Shown piece by piece: positions 51,335 to 61,223 of a stretch of 64,000 nt of DNA. Origin of the DNA: JACRLV01 sp045863555. Its GTDB lineage: Bacteria; Planctomycetota; Phycisphaerae; UBA1845; Fen-1342. The notes beneath the pieces were generated by a model. That model saw only the letters and a list, made by a program, of their open reading frames with translations. It was not told the origin of the DNA and made no database searches. Each line of letters opens with the position of its first letter. Positions within the stretch are counted from its first letter, which is position 1. The stretch covers positions 186,001-250,000 of the forward strand of contig BTUU01000004.1 in the NCBI GenBank assembly GCA_045863555.1. Direction: 5' to 3'. The translations under genes were made by a program, and so were the position numbers.

Positions 51335-52591
51335 TCATTCGACCGGCGTGAACCCCGTCAGCGGATTTCCGTAGAACGCCGCCGTCTTCCACGCATCCTT
51401 CTTCCACGCGCCGTCTTCCTCGCCCATGATCTTTGCCGGAACGATCACCCGGTCGCTGCCCAGCTTGTTCTCCCCCGCCAGACCATTGTCAAACCGCCCG
51501 TCCGGCCGCACCGTGAATTTGATTATCCGTGCCAGCCGTCCCTTGCGCAGCAGCTTGAACTCATAATCGCCCGGATGGTTCGCCAGGAGATGCACGGAGC
51601 CCGTCTGCCCGGGGATGTCGGCCGGTTTCTCGCCCGTCTTGTCCCAGCCGAGCACGTTTGGGAAATCGCAGACCATGCGCGACCATTGCCCTTTCTGCGG
51701 CAGCGAGTCGTCCACCTGCTGGTTCGGCGTCAGCTCGACCTCCCGGTCCGTGCTCGCCCGGCCCCGCTCGTTCCCGTCGAGGAACACCTTTCCGACCTCC
51801 TTGCCCTGGTAGAAAAGATGCGGCTCAAAGTCGGTGAGCGATGAATCCCCGCGCACCCAGAACGCCACGCGCAGCCCCGGCTTCTTCCAGCCGCTCGACG
51901 AATCCGGCTTCAGGAAGACGTACCCGATCGGCAGGTTCCAGTCCTGGTCGACGTAATAGACGAAATGCTGGGCCGCATTTGGCGCCGTCTCGTTCGAATG
52001 CACCTTCTCGACGTCGAACCTGCCCTTGAACAGGACCGCGTCCTTCCCTTCCAGCTCATTGCGAAGATTGATCGTGAAATCCACCGGCCCCGTGTGCGTC
52101 ACGCCCTTGTCCTCGGCGAAATCCCGGCCGCCGCCCTTCGCGTCCCAGTACTTGCCCGCCTGAACCTGCTCGGTCTTGAAGTCGAGCTTCAGCCACGCAC
52201 CCGACGGCAGCGAGAACTCGGCCCAGAGCACGCTTCCGCTCGCGATCGGGCCGTTCACGCGAAACTCGATCTTCGGCACCCAGCTCCAGACGGCCGAGTC
52301 ACCCTTGTACGAACTGAACGTGAACGCCGTGACGTGGAGCGTGTCCTTGCAGACCAGCGGCTCGGTACCGACGGGAACGTCGGTCGTGCGATCGTAGCCC
52401 GCCGCCGGCTCCGCGCGGGCCGGCTCGCCGGGCTTCGCCTCTCCGCTCTTCGGCTCGGATTTGCCCCCCAGCGCCTCGCCGAGCGCCTTCTTCGCACCGG
52501 GCAGCCGCGGGATGTCCGGAATCTGGGCCGACACGGACCGGCCGCCCACGGCCAGCACGAGCGTCAGAATGAGGATGCGCAGACGGGTCAT
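51335..52591 (-). CDS. Unknown exported protein
   Basis: A 418-residue exported protein: signal peptide MTRLRILILTLVLAVGGRSVSAQ, a Pro/Lys/Ala/Glu linker (about 40-70), then a beta-rich domain with repeated Trp/Lys/Gly motifs (WAEFSLPSGAWLKLDF, WNLPIGYVFLKPDSSSGWKKPGLRVAFWVRGD, GQWSRMVCDFPN). Each long beta region contains paired aromatic strands, suggesting duplicated folds. No family recognised. It is divergent from the mutase gene. Confidence 0.68.
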   Translation of the reverse strand: MTRLRILILTLVLAVGGRSVSAQIPDIPRLPGAKKALGEALGGKSEPKSGEAKPGEPARAEPAAGYDRTTDVPVGTEPLVCKDTLHVTAFTFSSYKGDSAVWSWVPKIEFRVNGPIASGSVLWAEFSLPSGAWLKLDFKTEQVQAGKYWDAKGGGRDFAEDKGVTHTGPVDFTINLRNELEGKDAVLFKGRFDVEKVHSNETAPNAAQHFVYYVDQDWNLPIGYVFLKPDSSSGWKKPGLRVAFWVRGDSSLTDFEPHLFYQGKEVGKVFLDGNERGRASTDREVELTPNQQVDDSLPQKGQWSRMVCDFPNVLGWDKTGEKPADIPGQTGSVHLLANHPGDYEFKLLRKGRLARIIKFTVRPDGRFDNGLAGENKLGSDRVIVPAKIMGEEDGAWKKDAWKTAAFYGNPLTGFTPVE

Positions 52592-52802
52592 GGTGCCACT
52601 CCCTTCGGACTGTCGATGATCCGCCGGGAGTCCCGCCCCGGCCCGTCCCTGTTAGCGCATTCCGCCCGCCGGCGCGGCCACAAATCCGGCCGCGTCGTCC
52701 CGGCACGCCGATGCGCTTCGTTCCGGCCGGTTCCGCCGCTAAGATCAGGCATTCGATCGAATTCGGGCCGCCCGCCCCGTGAATGCACGAGGAGACGCGT
52801 CG

Positions 52803-54437
<1,635 letters not shown>

Positions 54438-54442
54438 GCAGC

Positions 54443-54727
54443 ATGTTCGCCTCATTCAACGCTGACGATCCCTGGCACTCGAACGCCAACCTGGTATTCG
54501 GGTTTGGTTGCGACAATTGCAGCGCGCGGATTGAGATGAATTGGCCGGGTGAGAGTGGAGACGCGGCGTTTCTCTCGGCCTGCGTCGAGGTTGCGGAGCG
54601 AGCGCAAGCCGCGGGTTGGATTTGCCGAGGTCCGTGGACTTTTCTGTGCCCAAAATGCGTCGCGACGTGCAAGGAGCCTACCGCTCTTCCATCCATTTCC
54701 GCGACGGGCCGTCGAACAGAAGTGTGA
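54443..54727 (+). CDS. Small unknown protein with two CxxC motifs
   Basis: A 94-residue protein starting 5 bases after the mutase stop. CDNC (residues 23-26) and CPKC (near 70) could bind one zinc. FLSACVEVAERAQAAGWICRGPW lies between them. The last 50 bases overlap the convergent protease gene. No family recognised; the reading frame is supported only by the motif pair and position. Confidence 0.5.
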   Translation: MFASFNADDPWHSNANLVFGFGCDNCSARIEMNWPGESGDAAFLSACVEVAERAQAAGWICRGPWTFLCPKCVATCKEPTALPSISATGRRTEV

Positions 54728-55052
54728 GATTGTTCAGTACGTTTCGGCCCAGGACGCCGTACCAACTGCTCGTGAGCAGAAACTGCCCGCGAAAGGTCTT
54801 GCCGAGGAATTCCAATTCTGCGACGACGGCGGGCGCGGTGCTCCTCGTTCCGTCGAATGCTTCGAGCTCATATTGCGTCGCATCAGGGGAAACAAGCGAC
54901 TCGAAGAGTGCGAGCGGGAGCAGCGACACATCCGCGCCGGTGTCGAGCAGCATTGGCACTTGCGGAATCGTGTTGCCCCGATCCGGCGATACCACGGTCA
55001 CCAGCGCAAGGGGCGCGGGCGGTTCAAACCGTGCGGAGTCATACGCCTGCAT
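54678..55052 (-). CDS. Retropepsin-like aspartic protease
   Basis: A 124-residue protein of the clan AA retroviral-type family. VPMLLDTGADVSLLPLALFE carries the catalytic DTG (37-39); GVLGRNVLNNLTLLFDG is the typical second half (G-x-x-x-x-N). One DTG per chain implies an active homodimer. Its start overlaps the DUF104 gene by 14 bases. Confidence 0.85.
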   Translation of the reverse strand: MQAYDSARFEPPAPLALVTVVSPDRGNTIPQVPMLLDTGADVSLLPLALFESLVSPDATQYELEAFDGTRSTAPAVVAELEFLGKTFRGQFLLTSSWYGVLGRNVLNNLTLLFDGPSRKWMEER

Positions 55053-55260
55053 CGCCGCCGTCCCGAACTTCCATTATGAAATCGGCGGCGTCTTCCGGAC
55101 GGGCGAGTTTGGGAGACCGAATCCGGGGGACGGTCGGGCCGGGGCCGGCGTCGTCATTCGCCTCGACGCTCAGATGAACGCGGGTCCCCTCGGGAAACGA
55201 GAGCGGTTCAAGCGGCCGGAAGGCACCCTGGCTGAAGATGGCATCAACGCGGCGAACCAT
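55039..55260 (-). CDS. DUF104/AF2212-like small protein
   Basis: A 73-residue protein. VDAIFSQGAFRPLEPLSFPEGTRVHLSVE matches the DUF104 (AF2212-like antitoxin) domain (key residues A.F..G.F.PLE...L.EG..V.L). The ATG 55260 is preceded by TATGAT (55267-55272) and six bases. It overlaps the aspartic protease gene, forming a two-gene unit. Antitoxin function is a family-level suggestion only; no PIN toxin is adjacent. Confidence 0.78.
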   Translation of the reverse strand: MVRRVDAIFSQGAFRPLEPLSFPEGTRVHLSVEANDDAGPGPTVPRIRSPKLARPEDAADFIMEVRDGGDAGV

Positions 55261-55402
55261 GACAAGATCATAACACGCGTGGAGCGATGCGCATACGCCG
55301 ATCAGGGAATGCACAGTTGGGCCCTGAACGGCAGCAGCGCCCACTCTACCGGACCACGCCGGGTGCCCTGCCGGGCCGAACCCTCGCCTCGCTCGATTTG
55401 CT

Positions 55403-56617
55403 CTACCTCCCGTCGTCGCGCCCGGCTCTCACCCTCTGCTTCAGCCGCATTCGCCCGATCAGCTTCGCCAGCGAGCCCACGCCGCAGCCCGACAAGCCGC
55501 GCGTCCCGCGGCCCAGCGCGTGGTCCACACCCGACCAGGTCTCGCCGCCCGCGTCGGCGATCGCCCCCGCGTGCGCGTGCGGCCACTCGCCCGTCCGAGC
55601 GTGGTGCTGTTCTATCCAGGTGCGAATCCGCGGAATCGAGAGCGCCGGCGGCCGCGTCCGGTGGCGAACGCCCCGCTTTGTGGCGAGCACCCGCGCCAGC
55701 GTCAGGTCGCCCGGAAGCCCGCGCCGGCCGGCCTCGAGCGCCTTATGGATCGCCAGCCACGTCTCGCTGGGCGCTTCGCGCACCGGGCCGGATTTGTAGG
55801 TGGGCCAGCGGCCGGTTCGGGCATGGTGCTCGTCGATCCAGCGCAGCACCTTCGCCATGGAGAGCCGCGGCGGCCGAAAGGCGCTGCGCACGCCGCGCCG
55901 CCGCTTCAGCAGCCGGAGCAGCGAATCCCCGCCCGGCAGCCCGCGCAGACCGGCCAGCAGCGCGCCGTCCACGAGCAGCCACGTCTCGCCCGGCGCACCC
56001 GCGATCGCCCCGGAGGAGCGCAGCGGCCACTGCCCCGTTGCGGCGTGGTGCCGGTCCGCCCAGCTCAGAATCTGCTTGACGGTCAGCGGCGCGGGGCGGC
56101 GCATATTCCGCACGCTGCGGTGCCGGGTCAGCAGCCGCACGATCGTCATCCCCCGGGGCAACCCGCGCTTCCCGTCCTGAAGGGATTTGTTGATGGCGCC
56201 CCAGCTCTCGCGCGGCACACCTCGAATCGCGCCCGACTCCCCGGTCGGCCAGCGACCCGTGGCGGCAAAGTGCGCGTCGGCCCATTCGAGAATCTGCCGA
56301 AGGGTCAACGGCGGCGGCCGCTTGAGGTTGCGTACGCCGCGCCGCTTCCACAGCAGCTTCGCGAGCGTGAGCCCTTTCGGCAGGCCACGGTACCCGCTGA
56401 CCAGCGCGTAGTTGATGGCGGCCCAGTTCTCCTCGGGCGCGCCATGGACCCTGCCCGAATAGATCTGCGGCCAATCGCCGGTCCGGCGGAAGTGTGCGTC
56501 CGCCCAGGCCAGTACATCCTCGACGTGGAGCGACGGTTTTTTTCGAGAGCGCTTCGGGGCCGGTGCGCGCACCTTCTTGCGCAGGTCGGCGCGACGGAGA
56601 ATGCGGGGTCGGGCCAT
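55403..56617 (-). CDS. Five-fold 74-residue repeat protein
   Basis: A 404-residue basic protein of unknown function. After a Lys/Arg-rich leader (1-29), five tandem units cover residues 30 to about 393. Corresponding tryptophans fall at 38/112/186/260/334, 49/123/197/271/345 and 65/139/213/287/361, exactly 74 apart. Consensus: L...IL.WAD.HHA.TG.WP...SG.I.GAP.ETW..I..AL..G.RGLP.G..L..LL..RRGVR. The basic helical layout recalls helicase-associated or DNA-binding repeat modules. Nucleic-acid binding is inferred. The last unit is the most degenerate. Confidence 0.85.
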   Translation of the reverse strand: MARPRILRRADLRKKVRAPAPKRSRKKPSLHVEDVLAWADAHFRRTGDWPQIYSGRVHGAPEENWAAINYALVSGYRGLPKGLTLAKLLWKRRGVRNLKRPPPLTLRQILEWADAHFAATGRWPTGESGAIRGVPRESWGAINKSLQDGKRGLPRGMTIVRLLTRHRSVRNMRRPAPLTVKQILSWADRHHAATGQWPLRSSGAIAGAPGETWLLVDGALLAGLRGLPGGDSLLRLLKRRRGVRSAFRPPRLSMAKVLRWIDEHHARTGRWPTYKSGPVREAPSETWLAIHKALEAGRRGLPGDLTLARVLATKRGVRHRTRPPALSIPRIRTWIEQHHARTGEWPHAHAGAIADAGGETWSGVDHALGRGTRGLSGCGVGSLAKLIGRMRLKQRVRAGRDDGR

Positions 56618-56728
56618 GGGTGTTCATCCGCTTGCGGAGCCGCGCGAGTGCCGAGTTGTACCCGCAAATCGGGCGGGGCGGCACACGGCAACGATGCGTA
56701 GTGCATTGTGTGCCACTGCTCTGCGAAC

Positions 56729-56757
56729 TTGAACCATCCACGCTGAATCGATACGCT
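56729..56757 (+). promoter_or_regulatory. promoter of the 79-residue protein gene
   Basis: TTGAAC (56729-56734), 17-base spacer, TACGCT (56752-56757), then six bases to ATG 56764. The transcription start would coincide with the start codon. Confidence 0.5.
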
Positions 56758-56763
56758 CGAATC

Positions 56764-57003
56764 ATGATTGCCGACGTGATTCGGGAAATGCTCTCGCACG
56801 AGCCCTTCGAGGACTTTCGGATCGTCACGTCCAGCGGCGAGTCATTCGTGATTCGCGATCCTCACACCGTAGCGCTGATGAAGTCGCAGGTATTCATCGC
56901 CCAGCCGCAGACGGACCGGCGCACCTACATTCCATTCCTGCACGTCGTCACGGTCGAGACGGTTGCCAACGGCAAAGCGACGCGACGCAAGCGGCGATCC
57001 TAG
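56764..57003 (+). CDS. Small unknown basic protein
   Basis: A 79-residue protein: MIADVIREMLSHEPFEDFRI, then VIRDPHTVALMKSQVFIAQP and YIPFLHVVTVETV, ending in a basic KATRRKRRS tail. The layout (H.P..F..F.I....G....V..P) is seen in small planctomycete proteins of unknown function. Probably a leaderless mRNA. Divergent from the 74-residue repeat protein. Confidence 0.65.
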   Translation: MIADVIREMLSHEPFEDFRIVTSSGESFVIRDPHTVALMKSQVFIAQPQTDRRTYIPFLHVVTVETVANGKATRRKRRS

Positions 57004-57053
57004 CGTCCCGGAGGGCGGCGGCCCGAGCGGCGCCCGCTCCCGGTTTTTCTCCG

Positions 57054-57101
57054 TTTTCACCTTTTCACGTCATCACGATGTCACGCTGTCACGTTTTCAC
57101 G
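57054..57101. repeat. six tandem 8-bp units ending TCAC(G/C)
   Basis: TTTTCACC, TTTTCACG, TCATCACG, ATGTCACG, CTGTCACG, TTTTCACG follow without gaps. The TCAC core is invariant; the first three bases vary. The array ends 23 bases before the ATG of the CoA-ligase-like gene and overlaps its promoter region. Confidence 0.75.
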
Positions 57102-57124
57102 CTCGTTCGCGTAAACTCCCCCGA

Positions 57125-58288
57125 ATGAGCGATATCCAAACCGCGAACACCGCCGCCATGACCCGGCTCGACGCCCATACGCGCGAGATCGTCGACTGGC
57201 ATTTTGACCCGAAATCGGGTTGCCCTTTCTGGCTCGAGTATGCCAAGACGCTCGGCTGGGATCCGCGGCGGGAGATCAAAAGCTACGCCGACCTCGACCA
57301 GTTCCCGCCGTTTCAGGACGAATGGCTCCGCGGCGGGCCCGTGCGGCGCTGGGTGCCGCGGGCGTATGAGGGACGGCCGGTGACGACGTTCGAGACCGGC
57401 GGGACGACGGGCGTGCCCAAGAGCCGCGTGAATATCGAGGACTATCGTATCGATTACGAGCTCTTCAGCGAGACGCTCGACGATGCGTACTTCCCCAAGG
57501 GCGGAGACTGGCTCATGCTCGGCCCTTCCGGACCGCGGCGACTGCGGCTGGCGATCGAGCACCTCGCCCAGCACCGCGGCGGCATCGCCTTCGGCGTCGA
57601 CCTCGACCCACGCTGGGTCACGAAGCTGATCAAGTCCGGCCGCATGGACCTGATGAACGAGTACAAGGACCACGTCATCCAGCAGGGGCTGACGATCCTG
57701 CGGGCGCATCCGAACGTGCGGTGCATCTTCACGACGCCCAAGCTGCTCGAAGCGCTATGCGAGAAAGTCTCGCTCGTGAAGGCGGGCGTCACGGGGATCT
57801 TCTGCGGCGGGACGTCGATGACCGCGCAGTTCTACCGCTTTGCGGCCGAGGAGCTGCTCGAAGGCGGCCGCGACTGGCACCGGCCGGGCAAAAAGAAGAT
57901 CGATTTCGTGCCGACGTACGGCAACACGCTCATGGGCCTGGCGACGCACAAGCCCTTCGACCCGGCCGACAACTACAGCATCATCTATCACCCGCCGCTG
58001 CCGCGAGCCATGATCGAAGTCGTCGATCCGGCCTCGACCGAAGCGGCGGCCGTCTGGCACAGCCCCCCCGTCGACGGGAAGCCCGGCGTGCGTCACAAGC
58101 TCGTCGACTATGGCCAAGTCGGCCGCGTCCGGCTGACGACGCTGACCAAGGAGTTCTTCGTGCCGCGCTTCCTCGAACGCGACGAAGCCCGCCGCACGCC
58201 GCCCTGCGAGAAATACCCGTGGGACGGCGCGGCGGATGTGCGGCCGTTCAGCGGCTTTGCGACGCCGCTGATCGAAGGCGTGTATTGA
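57125..58288 (+). CDS. Phenylacetate-CoA-ligase-like AMP-forming enzyme
   Basis: A 387-residue member of the adenylate-forming family. TFETGGTTGVPKSRV (residues about 98-112) is the phosphate-binding loop. GIFCGGTSMTAQFYRFAAEEL and DFVPTYGNTLMGLA correspond to the later adenylation motifs, and KLVDYGQVGRVRLTTLTKEFFVPRFLERDEA to the C-terminal hinge. It is somewhat shorter than PaaK (about 440). ATG 57125 follows TAAACT and seven bases. The acid substrate is unknown. Confidence 0.8.
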   Translation: MSDIQTANTAAMTRLDAHTREIVDWHFDPKSGCPFWLEYAKTLGWDPRREIKSYADLDQFPPFQDEWLRGGPVRRWVPRAYEGRPVTTFETGGTTGVPKSRVNIEDYRIDYELFSETLDDAYFPKGGDWLMLGPSGPRRLRLAIEHLAQHRGGIAFGVDLDPRWVTKLIKSGRMDLMNEYKDHVIQQGLTILRAHPNVRCIFTTPKLLEALCEKVSLVKAGVTGIFCGGTSMTAQFYRFAAEELLEGGRDWHRPGKKKIDFVPTYGNTLMGLATHKPFDPADNYSIIYHPPLPRAMIEVVDPASTEAAAVWHSPPVDGKPGVRHKLVDYGQVGRVRLTTLTKEFFVPRFLERDEARRTPPCEKYPWDGAADVRPFSGFATPLIEGVY

Positions 58289-58360
58289 CGCGGAAGTTGT
58301 TCCCGCGAACCGCGATTCGCGCAGGTGGACGTTTCTCGACGCGGACCTAGAATGGCCGGC

Positions 58361-59851
58361 ATGAATTGGACGGCCGACGGTAGCGGCGAGACGAAAGTCG
58401 ACTGCCGCTGGGGCGATCTTGCGTTCGAGGGACTCCTCGTCATCGAGCGACGACGCATTCGCGCGGCCAATCCGCGTGCGTGTTCCATCATCGGTGTGCC
58501 GTCGGAGGCGGCGCTGATCGAACGCGACCTTCGCGACCTGTTCGGCGACGACCTCGACGACCTGCTCGCCCGCGAGGACGGGAAATCCGCCGAAGCGGTC
58601 GAGACCGTGCTCCACCGGCTGGACGGCGGCCGGCTCGACGTCGAGGTCCTCGGCCGGCGCATCAGCGCCGATCCGCCGCGGACCTGCCTGGCGATCCGGG
58701 AAATCGGCGACCGCAAGCACCACGAAGCCGAGATCCGGAACGCGCACCGAATGGAGGCCGTGGGCCAGGTTGCGGCCGGTCTGACGCACGAGGTCCGGAA
58801 TCTGGTCACGGCGATCCTCGGCCACGCGAAGCTGGCCCGGTCCGCCGCGGGCGAAGACTGCCCTGCGGTCCCGTCGATCGACGCGATCGAGACGGCCGCG
58901 CGAAACATCGCGCTGGTCACGCGGTCGCTCGGGCCCATTCCGTCCGGCGTGATGACCGCGCCGGTCCCAACGGATCTGGCCGCGGTGCTCCGCGCCGAAT
59001 GTGAGAAATTCCGCCAGTGGCTCCCGGCGGCGGTCGACGTCGTCGCACAGTTGCCCGACTGGCCGGTCTGGGTGCTGGGCGACGTCGAGTCGTTCCGTGA
59101 CATCGCGTTTCACCTCGTTTCCAACGCGCGCGATGCGATGCCCTCCGGCGGCCGCCTTGCGATCGAGCTGGACGTCGTCGTCGCGGCGGCGCGCCCCGAT
59201 CGCTGCCGTCTCACGGTCTCGGACACGGGCGTGGGAATGTCGCCCGACGTGCGGGCGCGCGTGTTCGAGCCCTTCTTCACGACCAAGCCGCGCGGCCTCG
59301 GCCATGGCGTGGGTTTGAAGATCGTCATGGGCATCGTTCAGCGCATGGGCGGCGTGGTGGAGGTGGAATCGGAGGCCCGCCGGGGCACGCGGGTGATGAT
59401 CGACCTGCCGGTGACCGATGCCCCGCCGCCGGCAAAAAACCTGGTGTCGCACGCGACCGGCCGCGGCGAGGTCGTGCTCGTCGCCGAGGATTATCATCTA
59501 ATCTCCGGGCTGATCGTCTCGCACCTGCGCGGGGCGGGCTTTGAGCCGCTCGCCTACGTGGACGGCGAGAGCGCGATCCGCGGATTCGAGCAGAACCGCG
59601 GACGGATTCGCGCCGCCCTGCTCGACATCGAACTCCCCGGCCGATCCGGGCTGGAGTGCCTGGCGGCGATCCGCGCGGTGCGGCCGGAGCTGCCGGTCAT
59701 CCTCATGAGCGGGCACGCCGCCGGGGACTTCGAGCAGCCCGACCCGTGCACGGAGATCGTGCGGAAACCGTTCCAGGTGAAGGACCTGATCCGCCGCGTT
59801 GCGGAGCGGATCGCGGAATCTGATGTGCGGATGGCAACCGGAGGGAGTTAA
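58361..59851 (+). CDS. Hybrid sensor histidine kinase (PAS-HisKA-HATPase-REC)
   Basis: A 496-residue cytoplasmic kinase. A PAS-like domain (about 15-110) is followed by HisKA with phospho-acceptor His in AAGLTHEVRNLVTAILGHAK, HATPase motifs HLVSNARDAMPSGGRL, DTGVGMSP and GHGVGLKIVMGIVQRMGG, and a C-terminal receiver (VLVAEDYHLISG, phospho-Asp in ALLDIELPGRSG, IVRKPF). The start at 58361 is preferred because a TAGAAT box (58348-58353) overlaps the upstream ATG. Next to a NarL-type regulator gene, its likely target. Confidence 0.92.
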   Translation: MNWTADGSGETKVDCRWGDLAFEGLLVIERRRIRAANPRACSIIGVPSEAALIERDLRDLFGDDLDDLLAREDGKSAEAVETVLHRLDGGRLDVEVLGRRISADPPRTCLAIREIGDRKHHEAEIRNAHRMEAVGQVAAGLTHEVRNLVTAILGHAKLARSAAGEDCPAVPSIDAIETAARNIALVTRSLGPIPSGVMTAPVPTDLAAVLRAECEKFRQWLPAAVDVVAQLPDWPVWVLGDVESFRDIAFHLVSNARDAMPSGGRLAIELDVVVAAARPDRCRLTVSDTGVGMSPDVRARVFEPFFTTKPRGLGHGVGLKIVMGIVQRMGGVVEVESEARRGTRVMIDLPVTDAPPPAKNLVSHATGRGEVVLVAEDYHLISGLIVSHLRGAGFEPLAYVDGESAIRGFEQNRGRIRAALLDIELPGRSGLECLAAIRAVRPELPVILMSGHAAGDFEQPDPCTEIVRKPFQVKDLIRRVAERIAESDVRMATGGS

Positions 59852-59853
59852 GC

Positions 59854-60507
59854 ATGGCGGCCCTGCGAATCCTGCTTGCCGATGACCACACGCTGGTCCG
59901 GGAGACCCTCGGGCGCTGGCTCGCCAGCTCCGACTCGATCACCGTCATCGCGCAGGTATCGAACTCCGACGACGCGATCACGATCGCGGCCCGCGAGGAG
60001 CCGGATATCGTCGTGCTCGACATCAACATGCCCGGGGCGGATGTCTTCGAGGCCGCGCGGATCATCCGCATCCGCAGCCCGAAATCGAAGATCATCTTCC
60101 TGAGCGCGTTCCACCTCGACCGCTACATCGAGCAGGCGCTCGCGGCCGGCGCGCTGGGGTATGTCACGAAGGGCGAATCGCCGGAGACGCTTGAACGGGC
60201 GATCCGCGCGGTTGCGTCGGGCGGGGTCTATTTCTCGCCGGACGTTCAGGCGCGCATCGTCATCGACGTCTCGGGCCCGCGGCTGGTCGATACGGCGCAG
60301 ACACGGACGTCGATGCTCACACCGCGCGAGCTCGAGGTGCTTCGCTACCTGGCGACGGGCTTGTCAAAGAAGGAGATCGCCGACAAGCTCGACCTGAGCA
60401 TCGGCACGATCAACAACCACGCGGCCAACCTGATGCGGAAGCTGGATATCCACGACCGCGTCAAACTGACGCACTTCGCGATCCGGGAGGGGCTCATCGG
60501 GACGTGA
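59854..60507 (+). CDS. NarL/FixJ-family response regulator
   Basis: A 217-residue DNA-binding regulator. The receiver has Asp9-Asp10 (LLADDHTLV), phospho-Asp in VVLDINMPGADVF and Lys in LGYVTKGESPE. The LuxR-type HTH is LTPRELEVLRYLATGLSKKEIADKLDLSIGTINNHAANLMRKL. The ATG follows the kinase stop by 2 bases with GGAGGGAG upstream. A canonical two-component pair with the preceding kinase. Confidence 0.95.
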   Translation: MAALRILLADDHTLVRETLGRWLASSDSITVIAQVSNSDDAITIAAREEPDIVVLDINMPGADVFEAARIIRIRSPKSKIIFLSAFHLDRYIEQALAAGALGYVTKGESPETLERAIRAVASGGVYFSPDVQARIVIDVSGPRLVDTAQTRTSMLTPRELEVLRYLATGLSKKEIADKLDLSIGTINNHAANLMRKLDIHDRVKLTHFAIREGLIGT

Positions 60508-60574
60508 GTCAATCGCCCCGCCTTCTAGGTAATTCACTACATCGACTGAGCGGCCCGAATGTCGATAATCCAGC

Positions 60575-61207
60575 ATGGGGTTTCGACCCGTCTGTGAGCC
60601 GCTCTTGGAACCAAAGACCGCCGTCCCGCCAATCCGCCGCACGATCGGTCTCATCACGGCCGGCGAACTCTACGGTTTTGGACTATGTAAAGCGCTTTCA
60701 CTAGTCTGGGATTGCGACGTCAGCGCGGAGGGAATCGGCGTCATCGATGCCGAGGCCGACGTCATGATCGTCGACCTCTTCGAAGATGCGGCAACGCTGG
60801 CCGAAGTGCGCCGTTTTCGCGCGTGCCATCCGCGAATTCCGCTCATCGGGATCTTTTCGGAGCCCGCCGCCGCTGCTCGCATTGGCCAGTTGCCCGCTTT
60901 TGCGCCGCTCCGGCGGAGTGCTCCGATCGACGAATTCGTCGCCGTCGTCGCCACACTTCAACCGGCGATCCGGACGATCGAATCCAGCAATGGAACCGGG
61001 GAGAAGCTGGATGCGCTCTCCCCCCGCGAGATGGAGCTGCTCCCCCTGCTTGCGGCGGGGCAAACGCTCCAGGCGGCCGCCCGGAAGCTCGGCATCACAT
61101 ACAAAACCGCCGACTCCTATCGCTCGAACATGCTGCGCAAGCTGGGGATCCGCGATCGGATCCAGCTCGCCCGGTTCGCGATTCGCGCGGGCATCATCGA
61201 CGCCTGA
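60575..61207 (+). CDS. LuxR-type regulator with degenerate receiver
   Basis: A 210-residue protein with the same architecture as its neighbour. The receiver-like part keeps MIVDLFEDAAT (possible phospho-Asp) but has TIGLITAGELYG instead of the double-Asp metal site, so normal phosphorylation is doubtful. The HTH (LSPREMELLPLLAAGQTLQAAARKLGITYKTADSYRSNMLRKL) is intact. GATAAT ends five bases before the ATG. It probably acts independently of, or alongside, the adjacent kinase pathway. Confidence 0.88.
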   Translation: MGFRPVCEPLLEPKTAVPPIRRTIGLITAGELYGFGLCKALSLVWDCDVSAEGIGVIDAEADVMIVDLFEDAATLAEVRRFRACHPRIPLIGIFSEPAAAARIGQLPAFAPLRRSAPIDEFVAVVATLQPAIRTIESSNGTGEKLDALSPREMELLPLLAAGQTLQAAARKLGITYKTADSYRSNMLRKLGIRDRIQLARFAIRAGIIDA

Positions 61208-61223
61208 TCACCGCTCCCGGCGA

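Noticed and set aside
55039..55260. Classical toxin-antitoxin locus
   Set aside because: The DUF104 partner is an aspartic protease, not a PIN-domain nuclease; kept only as a hypothesis in the findings.
57054..57101. CRISPR array
   Set aside because: Units are only 8 bp with no spacers, and no cas genes are present.
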